From Sabellastarte sp. h YS-2021 (lineage: Eukaryota; Annelida; Polychaeta; Sabellida; Sabellidae): a stretch of 64,000 bases of DNA. The translations under genes and the position numbers were made by a program. Of the stretch, positions 11,119 through 23,704 are shown in pieces (position 1 is the stretch's first letter; each line of letters begins with the position of its first letter). Below the pieces are notes generated by a model. It saw only the letters and a program-made list of their open reading frames with translations, was not told where the DNA came from and searched no databases. The stretch lies in NCBI GenBank assembly GCA_964017235.1, contig OZ024930.1:153388221-153452220 (forward strand). Reading direction: 5' to 3'.

Positions 11119-11640
11119 ACTCTAAATGCAACAGTTTTCAAGTTACAACTGATTTACTCAACAGTGAGAGCTTGAAATTACCAATTGCTGAGCTATGCCA
11201 TGAGCTACAGGTCTGCAATTTTACTGTTATAGCTGACCCAAAAGTACATAAAAACATATTTAAAGAAAATACTCTAAATGAAATAGTTTTGAAGATACAG
11301 GCAATTTACTCAACAGTGATAACCTCAAAGTAGCTATGCAATGAGCTACGGTCTGCAATTTTACTATGTTATAGCTGATCCAAAAGTAGCTGAATAATAC
11401 ATTTATACAAAATTCTCTAAATGCAATAGTTTTTGAGTTACAAGTGATTTTACTCATTATGAAAGGTACTGAAAAATCAGAAAGTAGCTATTACTCACCT
11501 AGCTATTGGAATAGACACCCAAGTTACTCACCATGTTGTAGCTATGGAAAAAGTAGCTGAATAACATATGTTAACAAAACGCTCTAAATGCCATACTTTT
11601 CAAGTTTTAGGTGATTTAATGCATGATTTCATGAATTTTA
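11119..11640 (+). repeat. Family I core tandem repeat, second segment
   Basis: About three more monomers of the same unit as 3900-5080. They begin in mid-monomer right after the DIRS left end and run into the right arm of the element. Confidence 0.82.
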
Positions 11641-12201
11641 ATGCATTAAAAATTATTTTAAAAATTCATAAAAAATAATTAAAAAAGATCCAGGCCTGAT
11701 ACTCACCTAAGGGAATCTACTAGTGGCCTAGTTCATATAAGCAAGATAAGAGAGAAATCCCTGCAGTAGTCAATGAGAAAATAAGTGATTTAGTGCATGA
11801 CTTCATAAATTTTAATGCATTAAAAATAATTTTAAAAATTCATGAAAAAATTAAGACAGATCCAGATCTGATACTCACACAAGGGAAGCTCCTTGTGGCC
11901 TAGTACATATATGCAAAATATGAGAGAAATCCCTGCAATAGTCAATGAGAAAATTGTGATAAAGTGTTGAAATTTTAACACTTTGGTGGGGGTACCTCCC
12001 TTGTAATGTCTCTAGCAAACAGACGAACAGGGAGATTTGCATGCCTTGAACAATTTTTCATCCTCGATAGATAGGTATCTTTTAACAAAAAAACAGCATG
12101 TCTCTAGGCCTTCTAGTTTTGGAGAAGTTGTTCACACGGACGAGGACTCGGACGCCGCAGAGTGACGACATAAGTCAGCTGACTGACAAGTCAGCTGACA
12201 T

Positions 12202-14930
12202 AAAAATTAGTTCCACAAGGAATTAAGGTCTTCTGAACTTCAGAGGCATGGAGTGGTACAAAAGCTTACATTTCATATTTCATCATTTCACTAAATAGGA
12301 CCAATCATTCTTCCAATCTCCTTTTTTTTGAAGACTGACTCACTCAGTTCTTTTTTCTTGAGGACACAATTTTTCAGATTATGCTTACAGACTGTATAGT
12401 CTTGGTAACACAATAAAGTATTGTTAAATGAACAGAAGAACTGAAAAAATTGTCAGTAAATTTAATAAACTGCCATTACCAAAAAGTGTTACGGCTTCTT
12501 GTGTAGACTTGGAGACTGTCTTTTGATAAACTAATACTAAAATAAATATTGCACAATACAAATGCCTTCCAGATTGATGAAATTACTTTATTTTCTAAAT
12601 AAAGCAGTGTTTTTTCATTATTTTCGACTGTTTCCAGTATTGGTGGAGAGAAATTTATTCCACTGCCTTCTTACTGGTAATTACGGCCACTGGGATTTGA
12701 CCTTGTATTTTTTCTTTCTACCCTTTACAAAATTTGGAATACAAATTAAATAAATTATAACATTCACAGGAATGCTGTTTTTGCATTCTTAAATACAAGC
12801 ATTTATAATAACGAGACTGAGACAAATGGAACAATAACCTAGAAAAGAAAAGTGTTTTTTAGATTATAAATGTTTTATGGTTATAAAGAATTAATAAATT
12901 TAACACAATACTGTCAATCTGTTATTCATGTGTTACTTGATGTGAAAAATTTGATAAATATGCACTGAGAAATGGTCAATTTGATATGATTAACAAAATC
13001 AGCTTGGACTGAGTCATGACATTTTTTTCAATCAGAAAAAATTTCATCTTTACAGTAGGTGACAAAAGCCTGAAAACCTGATTACATGTACTCATATCTC
13101 ATAATGGGTCTCCCAATCCCAGACAATAATGAGAACCCAATTACTTTCTGTATCTGTTCAGTGACCACTTCTGAAAGTCAATAAAAAAGCTTATTTCACT
13201 CAATTCAACTTTGATCAAAGCCAGAGTTTCAATAAGTGGTAATTTTCAGGTAAATGCTTACATATTCTGTGAAGATTTTTATGATGTAACAAATACCTGA
13301 TTGTTACCTAGTACAGAAATAATGTACAGATTAAACTTCTTCAGGAAAATCAATCCCACATTTTCAGAATGAGAACCAGTACAAAAATAGGTAAACCCCC
13401 TGTGTTCTGAAGAAAATCATCCCATGTTCATATTTTCACAAAAATATGGCAAAAATAGTCAACAAGACTGGCAAAAATGAATGCAATTACATGCAACCAA
13501 ATCACCAATCAATTACACCTATATCCCTGTTTGCCTATCTGTGTGTTGGTAGGATTTTGTAAAATACACTTCACCAAATTTGACAAAACTGTCAAATGTG
13601 GAGTAAGGTCCAAAACAACAGAATGTAGCTTGGAAGCAACTGGAAAAGAATTAAGAGGGAAAAGTTTTATGTAGAATATAGCATCCTTCTGTGCAGTCTG
13701 CATAATCTGAGTGCTCTAGCTTTTTCATTTGTTAAATCTCTAAGATATTATTAAACTTTACACAACAATGAATAGGACTAAAGACCAACTCCAAAATCGA
13801 GAGATCTTCCTTAAATTTAATCACAAAAGCTCTGTTCAAACACACAGCCACATATATTATTAAAGATTCAAATGAAAAACTGCTAAATATTCCACCAAGT
13901 CAGACACTAAGATCTCTATATTAGTGATATATAAACATGTTTTCTTTAAAGGGACTACAGTGGCAGCATGAAAAGATATCAGTCTACACGCTGAATTAGG
14001 TTAATGGATTACTAGCTGAGTAAATAGAGTAATGTTCAATCACCAAGCTTCATTTTAAGCAAACATGCAGTAGGTATCACCCAACTTTTTCAGGCCAGGA
14101 TGCATTCATTGATGAATTAATTTATTTACTATCATGGTTTACATTGGTTTAGATTCACTTTGCTGGTTACATAGTTCTGAGCAACTATCTGAGAGACAAT
14201 ATTTAAAACAGTTTGCAAATCTTTCAGCTTTACAATTTAAAAATAATTATGATGTATTACAATAAGACCAAAAGACTCCGGCCCCTCCACATTGGAGAGT
14301 TAGACTAAAAGCACAATAACCAATGGATTTGAAAACTTTGAATTTTCATCAATTTTAGTCACCAGCACTATTGAAAACAAATTATAACAACTGAGTATTT
14401 TTTCTGGAATATAGAACCAGGAACTAGCAATGTAGCCAAAACACAAGAATATTCCACTTCAAAAGGTAGCTATAACCCCTTTAATGTTTGGTGTTCTTTT
14501 TGCCTTGACTGTGTGTCTTCAGAGAACAATTGGGGCTACCAAAATGGTCTCTGACGTCAATAAGTCTATTTCAACTCCAAAAGAACCACAAAGCTTTGCT
14601 GTAAGATGGTATGCCTGCCAATTAAACAAGATATTCTATATGAAGGATGGTTTTCATAAAATTAATGTTCTGTACATAGGCTTTTTTGGTAAGTTTCAAA
14701 TAATTATATGCACAAATCTATAAAAAGGATTTATCCACAACATGTAAATAAATAATATAAAAGGCTGAACGAAAAAAATTACATGTATATCTTAAGTTAA
14801 GACTGACTCCTGACTGGTACTTTTTCCCCGAGGGCCAAGACTAAAAGCCATTTGGCATACTTTGTAACTGTAACAGAGGTTGAATTTTAAATGAACATTA
14901 CAAGACATTAGGCCTCCAAAGCTGCTGAGA
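12202..14930. other. AT-rich stretch with no recognised gene
   Basis: Very AT-rich sequence. The short frames at 12562-12753 and 13477-13674 show no conserved motif, and I could not support any exon model or RNA gene. Confidence 0.5.
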
Positions 14931-15410
14931 CATTATCGAAATGAAAAATTGTGTCAATTACCTATCAGTTATGTAAAGGTGCTGGTGAAACAACACTTAA
15001 GAGAGTAAAAATGTATGTATCGACAAAATATCAAAACAAGACAATTCAAGATGACAGCATTAATTAGTAAACTAAAAGTTAGGAATCTGTAAAATTTCTA
15101 AACTCGAGTATAGCTGTTTATGGAGATAGCATAATTAGTTAAAAGTACATTTAATAATCATTTGCACCAATCAATATATACTTGTGATTGGTGAAATATG
15201 TCTCAAATATGGCAGTAGAAACATGCTGGCAGAGCCAAGGTCAAAGGTAGCACCAAAGTCACACTATGATATTGCACATCTACATCCCCAAACCAATGTC
15301 CCTACCAAGTATCAACTAAACTAAACCTTACTGTTTCCAAGATAAAGCCCAAACAAGATTTTAAAAGTAAGGTCACAATGGCAAGGTCAAATCAAAGTTG
15401 TATCAACACA
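14931..15410 (+). mobile_element. Family II element copy B, truncated at both ends
   Basis: Positions 14931-15230 resemble the left arm of copy F (GACAATTCAAGATGACAGCAT, CAGTAAACTAAAA, a region near ATAGCTGT). One monomer and part of a second follow (CCAAGGTCAAAGGT at about 15236, TAAGGTCACAATGGCAAGGTC at about 15367). No 3' hairpin is present. Divergence is higher than between copies C and D. Confidence 0.65.
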
Positions 15411-15689
15411 ATTCCACAATTAACAATAAATGGCCATGTGATAGTAACAAGAATACCTTGTTTAGTGAGCACATTTCACCTTTTTTCCATCATGCAAAAT
15501 GGGATTATTCTTACTTTTCACCAATTTTCCACAGAGTCTAATCTGAAGGGATTAGTAAAATACTTTTATTTAACCAGGATATTATGTTGATAGATTTACG
15601 AGGATAATCAGCCTACATTCACTTCTTTGAAAAGAGAAGGTCTTCTTCAAGGACTCTACCTGTACATTCTGTAACAAGTTTTGTTTATT

Positions 15690-16028
15690 ACAGTAAAAAC
15701 AAGAGCACTCGGAGAGTGCAGACCTCTGGCAAGGGAGCAATTGTATCCTGAAAATTTCATCAAAATCCATCCATAACTTTTTGAGTTATCTGTCTTTAAA
15801 AATTACATTTCATGGATCCAGAAGATCCAGATAGTGATCCGGATCACTCTCAAAATTGAATCATTTCTTCCTTTTACCTTTTCAGACATATCCTGAAAAT
15901 TTCATCAAAATCTGTCAATAAGTTTTTGAGTTATCTTGTTAACAAACAAACTCACAAACAAACTCGCAAACTTACAAACCCACAAACAAACCCACGCAAA
16001 AACAAAACCTCCTTGGTGGAGGAAACAA
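15690..16028. repeat. Interspersed repeat fragment ending in CCTCCTTGGTGGAGG
   Basis: It begins with ACAAGAGCACTCGGAGAGTG and holds two copies of CCTGAAAATTTCATCAAAAT. An AAACAAAC-rich microsatellite tract (15940-16005) follows, ending ACCTCCTTGGTGGAGGAAAC. The same end, in the other orientation, opens the copy at 20443. This type of end is widespread in marine invertebrate genomes (general knowledge). Probably half of a palindromic MITE. Confidence 0.6.
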
Positions 16029-19000
16029 TAAACTCAGACAGAATATCACTGATGTTGAAATTTACACCTCAGTGCCTATTCAACACAGCTTACGTAACGA
16101 ACTAATATGGTTATCCAAAGAATAACACATCATAATAGTCTTTGCTCTTGTAAATAAACCAGTCAACAAGAACTTAAGATTTTTTCATTTACATCTTGTT
16201 ATGGCTCCCCAGGTAATGATGAGGAGATCTTAGGAACGAGGAGGCTCATTAGACTGAAGAAATCATAACCCATAAGCAGTTCCTCTTAATCTTTGTCTTT
16301 CCCACAATGTTACATGAACAGACAGCATTTTCGTGTTTGTATAAATTTTTGTTTTAGAGAGATAGAATCTGAACCAGTTTGGTCTCAAGATGGCATTGTG
16401 GCAACACTTGGTTTTCATACAAAAGTAACATACCAAAACATTTATGTGTTTTTTAAATTAATTATTCTCATATAACATGCCCGTGTTCCAGCAATTCTCT
16501 TTGGTCAAGTGGCAAAAAAGGGAGATTATAAATCTATACTAAGATAGATTTAAGGCAAAGTGGTGGCATCTTCAAATGCTTACAAAATATCAATAATCAG
16601 ACTGTTTTTAAAAAATCAAAACAAAAAAAAATGAGGTATTAAATATTTTTGACACTGAGGTGGTGAAACTTACCATGCAATAAACTACATTTCTAACCAA
16701 TATAAAGTACAAATATGAGATATTTTACTCTTTATACAAATTATAAGTTTTTTTATTGCTTTGATGAAGTATATGAGCCACTAGAAAGGGTAAAATAATA
16801 ATGTTTCTACTAACCAGTTCTTGAAAATTCTTTGCAGATTTTATTATTTTTAAAACAACGAAAAACCAAAAACAAAATTCCAGATTACTGTTTGTATCTG
16901 ACTTCACAATATCACAATACAATGTATTAATAAATGGTCTAGTTTCATCTTATCAATTTTGAGGAAGCAATTTTACCATCAACTTGCCTTAGAACTTTAA
17001 ATGGAGGTTCATGAAGAAAATAAATGAATTGTTTTGTTTTATACATTCACCAATTCTTAAAATGATGCTTCTGGAGAGGCCTCTTCATATGAATTATGAT
17101 CAAGAAAAAGGTTTTCTTTAAAACCAAGATAAAACCATTCCAAGATTTTTGTACTTCAAATTAATCAAAACAGGTTTTTTATTCAATGTAAACACACTTA
17201 ACGGATACTTCAACCTTCAGAATGGCTTGACAGATGAGATGACCCCAGCTGTGTAGAAGATTTTCAGTTAAACATTATCTACTCTTCCTTTGTGGATATT
17301 GTGTGTAAAGTACACTCAAGATATTCCAACCCAATCTCAACTTATTTTATTTTACTGTGACAGCACTAATGAATTTAACACAGATCTTCACACTAGAAGG
17401 TTTTTTATTTTAAATAATTGCACTACATAAGGACTCAAATAGGTGAAGAAAATAATAACTAGCATACATATGATTTAAAATAAATCAGCCTTAAAGCATT
17501 TATTTGTACAGTACAAGAGAGACAACACGATCATACAAAGAACCCCTGCCACAGATACTTGTTTACCACATTTTATAGTGGTAAAGTCATCATCAGTCCT
17601 GAAGAAAAATAACATGACAAGAAAATCTCCACTTATCTTCATAATTACATTAATCACATGCCACTAGGAGAGAGCCTACAGTAAAAGCCTGGCCAAGCCT
17701 GGCCAAGCTTTTCAGACATCTTTTTATAACCATCCAGTCTATCTTATGTTGTGTTTCTGCAGTCTGATAGCTATTCAGCAAAATGATGTAGTCATTTGAA
17801 AATTGACCAAACTGGCATGACCAGAAGGTTAATGTGATGACAGTTAAATATTATTAAACTTACGGCCCAGTCACACCTTTCCTTACAGTTGTATCTGTAT
17901 GTATTTGCTTTCCCTTTGATGACCTCGCTATGACTCCGAAAAGACATCCTCATATCTGGGTAGTGCACATTGAAGAACGAGCTGCTTCAATTATCTATCC
18001 CCTGATTTCACCCCTACAGTGTTTATATTTCGGTAGTTAAGACCATTTGGTTGTAGCTCATGACCCAAGAGCAGGTGTGAACTAGGTATAATCTTATCTT
18101 TAATAACACGTCAGATTAATTAATTCCCTCTTATATTCCTGTCATCCAGTGAAGGATCTCAAACCAATTAAAAACGGATTGAATAAATGGTGATTGCATA
18201 ATCAGAGATTTGAACTGGAAACCCACAGGTCAATAAGCAAACTACCCAAGACAAAAAGTAGGTAGTCATTTAACAATGAAATATTTTACAGAAACAAGGC
18301 AGATTATTCTGAAGATGGTGGCATTAATAGAAGTTGATTTCCTTTACCTATGTATGTATGTTGACATCTACAGGTACCAAAAACATGACAATGTGTTCTT
18401 CCTGCAGTTTTAACATAATGAAATTTTAACTAATGAAGAAATGATATAAAAATATGATGTTAAAGTGCTACTTTTAACTGCAAATTGACATTATTTGGGG
18501 TTTGGTACAATTCTCCAATGTATTCTTAATATCACAAGCAAAATACACTAAAAATCCGGGAAATCTCAACATTCTGAAAATAAGGATTTGTGTGTAGTTT
18601 GCACTTTACAGTCATGGGATTCATTGCTGATAATTCCGAGATACATTTAATCACAGCTTGCATGGGGTTAAAGTAATGAAAATTGAGTGCTTGCTACAGA
18701 GTTGCAGCTCCCATGTTTTCTACATCTTGTTGCATATTTTTTTTACTTGGAAGCAAGGATGTAATTGAGACAAATATATAACTACAGGGTTAGGTTGATA
18801 CATTACCGATATTTTTTCATGTTTGCATTACAAGATTTACAAGTAGAGCAATTGCTTTTAAACCATGAATGCTTTAACAAAATATTGACACCTTAAATGA
18901 TTGAATATTATTATCGGGACTTGAAAAACTACTAAGTCAGTATATTTTACAAAAAACCAATATAGTGGAATGTTTGGACCAAAGAACTGCTCACAGAAAC

Positions 19001-20440
19001 CACAAATCAATGCTAAAGAAATTTCATGGTTATTTTTATTTCAATTAAGAGGGCTGCATAACGAAATTATTTCCTTACAACTAGACTCAATAAAGCACGG
19101 GAAATGAATGTCAAGCACAGGATGGTTTTTTCTCCTGGAATCAACATGATTTGGGATGTTTTTGGTTTCCTCCGCTTTTACCAAGATCTGTCAGATCCAC
19201 AAGTGACGTGTGATCAATATGCTGAAATATTAACGTCACAAAACAAACTTGAATGTTTAGAACACAGAAGTTTGGATAATATGACATTGGAGTTCCACTG
19301 CACAAAATGGCTGTTCATAGAGGATCTTTTGCCTTTAAAGGACAGAGGAATGATACATAGTATTCATTATTTTAAACAACAGTTGACCTGCTATAAGTTT
19401 CAACCACCATTTATGTTATAAAACGGCATCATAATAATTATTGTCACCAAACCATAATGTCTCTCTTATGTTTTCTTACAATTAGTTATTTCACACTAAC
19501 ATTAACAGTAATGAAGCAAGGATTTTGTTGCATAAAAAGACGTCTTTGTTCTATCCCACATTCCAAATTGACCCAGTTTGTCTTATAGAGGTTTTCTTTC
19601 ACTTATTCTGTGAAGCAAGCTTTTGTTCCCATTAACTGGCAGCTTTCCAGGGAGAATTTAAGTGGAACAGCAATCCATTCAGCTGATCCCGGTGTCAACT
19701 ATTGATTGAGAACTCCATTCTTCAAAACACAACACAGTAAATTACTCGTTGCAGTCAATACCACTGTCGAATAATGCCTTTTCACTCTATCACCAACACA
19801 AAAACCTTATTTTGACACCATTAACATGAGAATATGTCCTTAATGTGACTGCAGAAATTACACACTACTTTTGGGCTATTTCTAGATAATTGGTATCTGA
19901 TGAAAGTGTGCTTAAATGTTTTAATTACCCGAGCTTGGTACGTTTTTTCCCCCTTAATAAGTCATCAATTATAAGTACAATAATGAAAAACTTTATTTCA
20001 AATGATGATTCAGTTGAAAATTTGACTTAATATCAGTGAGAATTGAACCCATACCTGATTACAAAACTTGATCACGGTAACATTATTAAACTAAAGGTTA
20101 GACTTAACTCAGCTTATTTATTCTTACGGCAGATTTTTCAGAACAAATAGCAATGGGATGGTCTCAGCTTCTAACACTTATAGATACACAGGCATCTCAA
20201 ATGCTACACAGGTCTACAGCTCATTATCTTAACTGACTGGCCATGCATACACACAGGATAAAGCTTAAGGTATGCATGAAATCCTCCCTCTTGTATAGGA
20301 ACTTTTGCTCACTTTATAGCCAGATGTAAAATGCAGACACTTGAAACACAAGCTTGCATTTCACAAGTCAACATCACCTTGTCCTTTGCTTTAAGAAATA
20401 TATTTACATCATTTATTGATTGAAATTGATGTGAAACTTA
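16029..20440. other. AT-rich stretch with no recognised gene
   Basis: I found no tandem array, terminal-repeat element or RNA gene. The plus-strand frame at 19104-19421 (105 codons) is the longest but shows no domain, repeat or convincing splice context, so it is not called as a gene. The stretch could contain introns or intergenic DNA of a host gene. Confidence 0.45.
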
Positions 20441-20442
20441 TT

Positions 20443-20640
20443 ACCTCCACCAAGAAGGTTATGTGTCTGGCGGCTTGCATTTGTATGTATGTTTGCAAAA
20501 TAGTTCAAAAAGTTATAGATTGCTTTCTCTGAAATTTTCAAGAAATGTCAACAACGACACAAGGAACAGATGATTGGTGGTGATCTTGATGATTTTAGTG
20601 GTGATCCAGATCACCATGACTGGCTGCAGGAATTCTTTAA
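20443..20640. repeat. Interspersed repeat fragment beginning TACCTCCACCAAGAAGG
   Basis: It starts TACCTCCACCAAGAAGGTTA and includes AAAGTTATAGATTGCTTTCT and GTGGTGATCCAGATCACCA. The terminus matches, in inverted orientation, the end of the repeat at 16028. It is a second copy of the same family, lacking the other end. Confidence 0.55.
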
Positions 20641-21148
20641 ATGATTATTTATCACTTACACAACTGGAAGTGTTGGCCCTTCACATAGCTATGTACTCTC
20701 CAAGTGTTCTTGTGCTAATTATTACTTGTTCTTTCTTCTATTCTTGTTACTTTCTTTGGTCACAAACATCTGTGTGGCACAGTCAGGACTCAGAAGACCC
20801 ATGAGACCCCTTTTAATGATCTTGATAGTATGGCATAGTTAAAATATGGAATAAATAAACATGGAAAATAATGGGAGTTGAATAATTTTGAATAAAGAGA
20901 GAATAAAAAATAATTTTCTTTCAATGCATTACAAAAAAAAACAACTTTATATAATTTATATTTACTTTTATCTCAAAGGAATCAACATTTGCTTGTATAA
21001 TCTTTTGCCACTGATCACATCAAAAGAATCTTATTAAAGTTGAATACCAAAAGACTCAAGAGAATCCTATTTAGCATTTCTTCTCCCAAAAGAGAGATTG
21101 TAACCTGTTTCTTACAGCAAGTAGCAATGTATCCAAAAAGAAACACAA

Positions 21149-22917
21149 ACAAGCAATCAGTGTCTGTGAACAGGTTCTTAGTAAGCTGACTGTGTGTTTG
21201 GAGTTTCAGGGCAGAAGTAAAAAAGAAAAGGACACAAAAGTTGTGCCCTGGAAATCGTATTCAGAAGTAAAGTACCAAGTTAACTGTTTAGGAGTAAAAT
21301 GTAGGTGGAAAACACATTTAAACAAAATACTGTAAATGCAATAGTTTTTCAGTTACAACTGGTTCACTCAAAAGTGAGAATCTCATATTAGTAGCTTTTG
21401 CTCAGTTATGCAATGAGTTAAAAGGCTGCAATTTTACTTGGGTATAGCTGATCTAGAAGTAGGTGAATAACACATTTAAAGAATATACTGTAAATGCAAT
21501 ACTTACCAGATTACAACTGATTTACTCAAACAGTGACAATCTGAAAGTAGCTATGGCTCTGCTATGCAATGAGCTATACAGGTCTGCAATTTCACTATGT
21601 TATAGCTGACCCAAACATATTTAAACAAAGTATAATGTAAATGCAATAGTTTTCAAGTTACAACTGATTTACTCAACTGTGAGAACATGAAAATAGCTAT
21701 TGCTCAGCAGTGGAATGAGCTACAGGTCTGCAATTTTACTATGTTCTAGATGATTCAAAAGTACATGAATAGCATATTTAAACAAAACTAGAGGATTGCT
21801 TGCAAAAAAAAGATAATGTTTTTGCACAGCAAAAACAAAGCGTCCTGAAAAGGATATCAAGGTGAGTGCTAAATTATTAAGAAAATGCTCTGCTTCTAGC
21901 CTTAAACTGTTGTGGCAACCAAAGTTAGCGTAGTCTGCTCTATCTAGCATGGTTTTCAAGATATAAGCATTTTTGTGTTTTGCAATTTTTGCAAAAAATT
22001 CGAAAATTCAAAATGGCCGCCATTTTTGGCGAAACAAATTTTTTTTGAAAATTGGGATGGCTACTCTGCAGAGATACTCTGTGGTTCAAAAATTTTGTCG
22101 AAATCGCTCTATCTAGCACGGTTTTCGAGATATAAGCATTTTTGTGTTTTGCAATTTTTGCGAAAAATTCGAAAATACACAAACAAGCATCCCTTACGGG
22201 ATGTTTAATTCTCTAAATGCAATCGTTTTCAAGTTACAACTGATTTACTCAACAGAGATAACCTCAAAGTAGCTATTACTGAGCTGTTATAGCTGACCTA
22301 AAAGTAGCTGAATAACATATTTATACAATGTTCTCTATATGCAATAGTTTTCAAGTTACCAGTGATTTACTCATTATGGAATGTACTGAAAAGTCAGAAA
22401 GTAGCTATCACTCCCTTAGCTATTGGGACAGACACCCAAGTTATTTACCATGTTGTAGCTATAATGGAAAAAGTAGCTGAATAACATATTTTAACAAAAT
22501 GCTTTAAATGCAATACTCGTCAAGTTATAAGTGATTTGGTGTATGATTTCATGAATTTTAATGCATTAAAAGTTATTTTAAAAATTTATAAAAAAAATAA
22601 TTAAGAAAGATCCAGCCCTGATATTCACACAAGGGAATCTACTAGCATCCTAGTACATACATGCACGTTTAGAGAAAAATCCCTGCAATAGTGAATGAGA
22701 AACTTGTGATAAATTGTTGAAATTTTCACACTTTGGATGGGGTACCTCACTTGTAATGGCTCTGGGAAACAGACGAACAAACAGATATGCATGCATTGAA
22801 CGCTTTTTCATTGTCGATAGTTAAGATATCTTAAAAAAAAACAGCATGTCTCTGGGTCGTGTAGTTTTGGAGAAGTTGTTCACGCGGATGCAGAAGTGAC
22901 ATAATGTCAGCTGACAT
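21149..22917 (+). mobile_element. Family I tandem-core element copy 2
   Basis: It has both shared ends: ACAAGCAATCAGTGTC at 21149 and GTCAGCTGACAT at 22917. Between them are the left arm (to about 21310, including GGACACAAAAGTTGTGCCCT), about 4-5 core monomers, and a right arm with GATTTCATGAATTTTAATGC and AACAGCATGTCTCTGG. At 21788-22208 the core is interrupted by another element. It is shorter than copy 1, so core copy number varies. Confidence 0.78.
21788..22208 (+). mobile_element. 421 bp non-autonomous Helitron-like insertion
   Basis: The family I monomer word AACAAAATTCTCTAAATGC (intact at 4620 and 4770) is split after AACAAAA, and TTCTCTAAATGC resumes at 22209. No base is duplicated or lost at the junctions, as in rolling-circle insertion between A and T. 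The insert starts CTAGAGGATTGCTTGC. It holds two imperfect copies of a unit with TCTGCTCTATCTAGCAYGGTTTTC-like and GATATAAGCATTTTTGTGTT words. It ends with the hairpin CATCCCTTACGGGATG plus TTTAA. It shares the CTCTATCT/GATAT core words with family III. The Helitron assignment is inference from insertion mode and 3' hairpin; a canonical TC start and CTRR end are not seen. Confidence 0.7.
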
Positions 22918-23704
22918 GAAAAGCAGAAGCAAGGGTTAAATTTTCACTTAATATGAATGTTTCACGCTTGCATTTGCTATGATAGCATATACATGTATTA
23001 TAAAGACATTTCATTTCATAGAGCTTTCTTCAATTGGAAGTATCAGGTTTCCATGTGCTTAATCTCCAAACTCGCGGATTAAAAGGCACACCATCCAGAT
23101 TAGAAATTAACACAGCCAATTTCTACACCTGCTGTATTTTAATTTTTAGAAACTAATAATCCAATAGGCCTGAGCATTGTCATGTTTTGTATATTTCTCT
23201 TAGCTTTAAAAAATTGTCATTTCATTAAATTCATAATAATTCTATAATTAATGCATGAATTATTATATAAAATATTAATAAAACAGGTGGGGTCATATTT
23301 GTCAGAATGCTGTTTTTCCTTGTGCTTGAGTAGTAGCTACAGAAAGTGACTGCAAAACTTCAGGCACTAGACATTCTATTTTCATTTTTTTCCTATGTTA
23401 TTTCATGTGTAATAAAAGCCTTACATTTGTAGCAGCTCTGCAAATATCTATATCTGATGATTGCTCCAGATATTTTTTGTCTTATGGGAATTCAGAGATA
23501 CAGTTATTTGTTGTTACACACTGTTGTTTCTGACAGAATTTAAGTGTACCACAGGTGTTCCTTCTAGTTTTCCAAATATGTCTTCACAATAATTTGAATT
23601 AATTTCTATTGCTACAACTGCTTATTTTTGTGTTACAGGTAGTGGGGATCACTGCCAAATGCAGAAAAATAGATAAAAAGTTTTTTCAAACACAAAATTA
23701 AAAT
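22918..23704. other. AT-rich spacer with no recognised gene
   Basis: Nothing recognisable on either strand. Confidence 0.5.

Larger units (their letters stand above)
3665..12201 (+). mobile_element. Family I tandem-core element copy 1, split by a DIRS insertion
   Basis: It starts with ACAAGCAATCAGTGCC, shared with copies at 21149 and 32680, and a left arm of about 230 bp. A core array of about 155 bp monomers follows (3900-5080, resuming at about 11119-11640). The right arm (11640-12201) contains two diverged repeats about 175 bp apart around TTTTAATGCATTAAAA. It ends with the self-complementary GTCAGCTGAC followed by AT. Copy 2 (21149-22917) has the same two ends, which fixes the boundaries. 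There is no coding capacity. The 5.7-6 kb interruption is the DIRS element at 5081-11118. It is probably a non-autonomous rolling-circle-type or pearl-like element; the mechanism is inference. Confidence 0.75.

Noticed and set aside
19104-19421. 105-codon plus-strand ORF as a host gene
   Set aside because: No recognisable domain, splice context or codon bias; AT-rich surroundings make such frames likely by chance.
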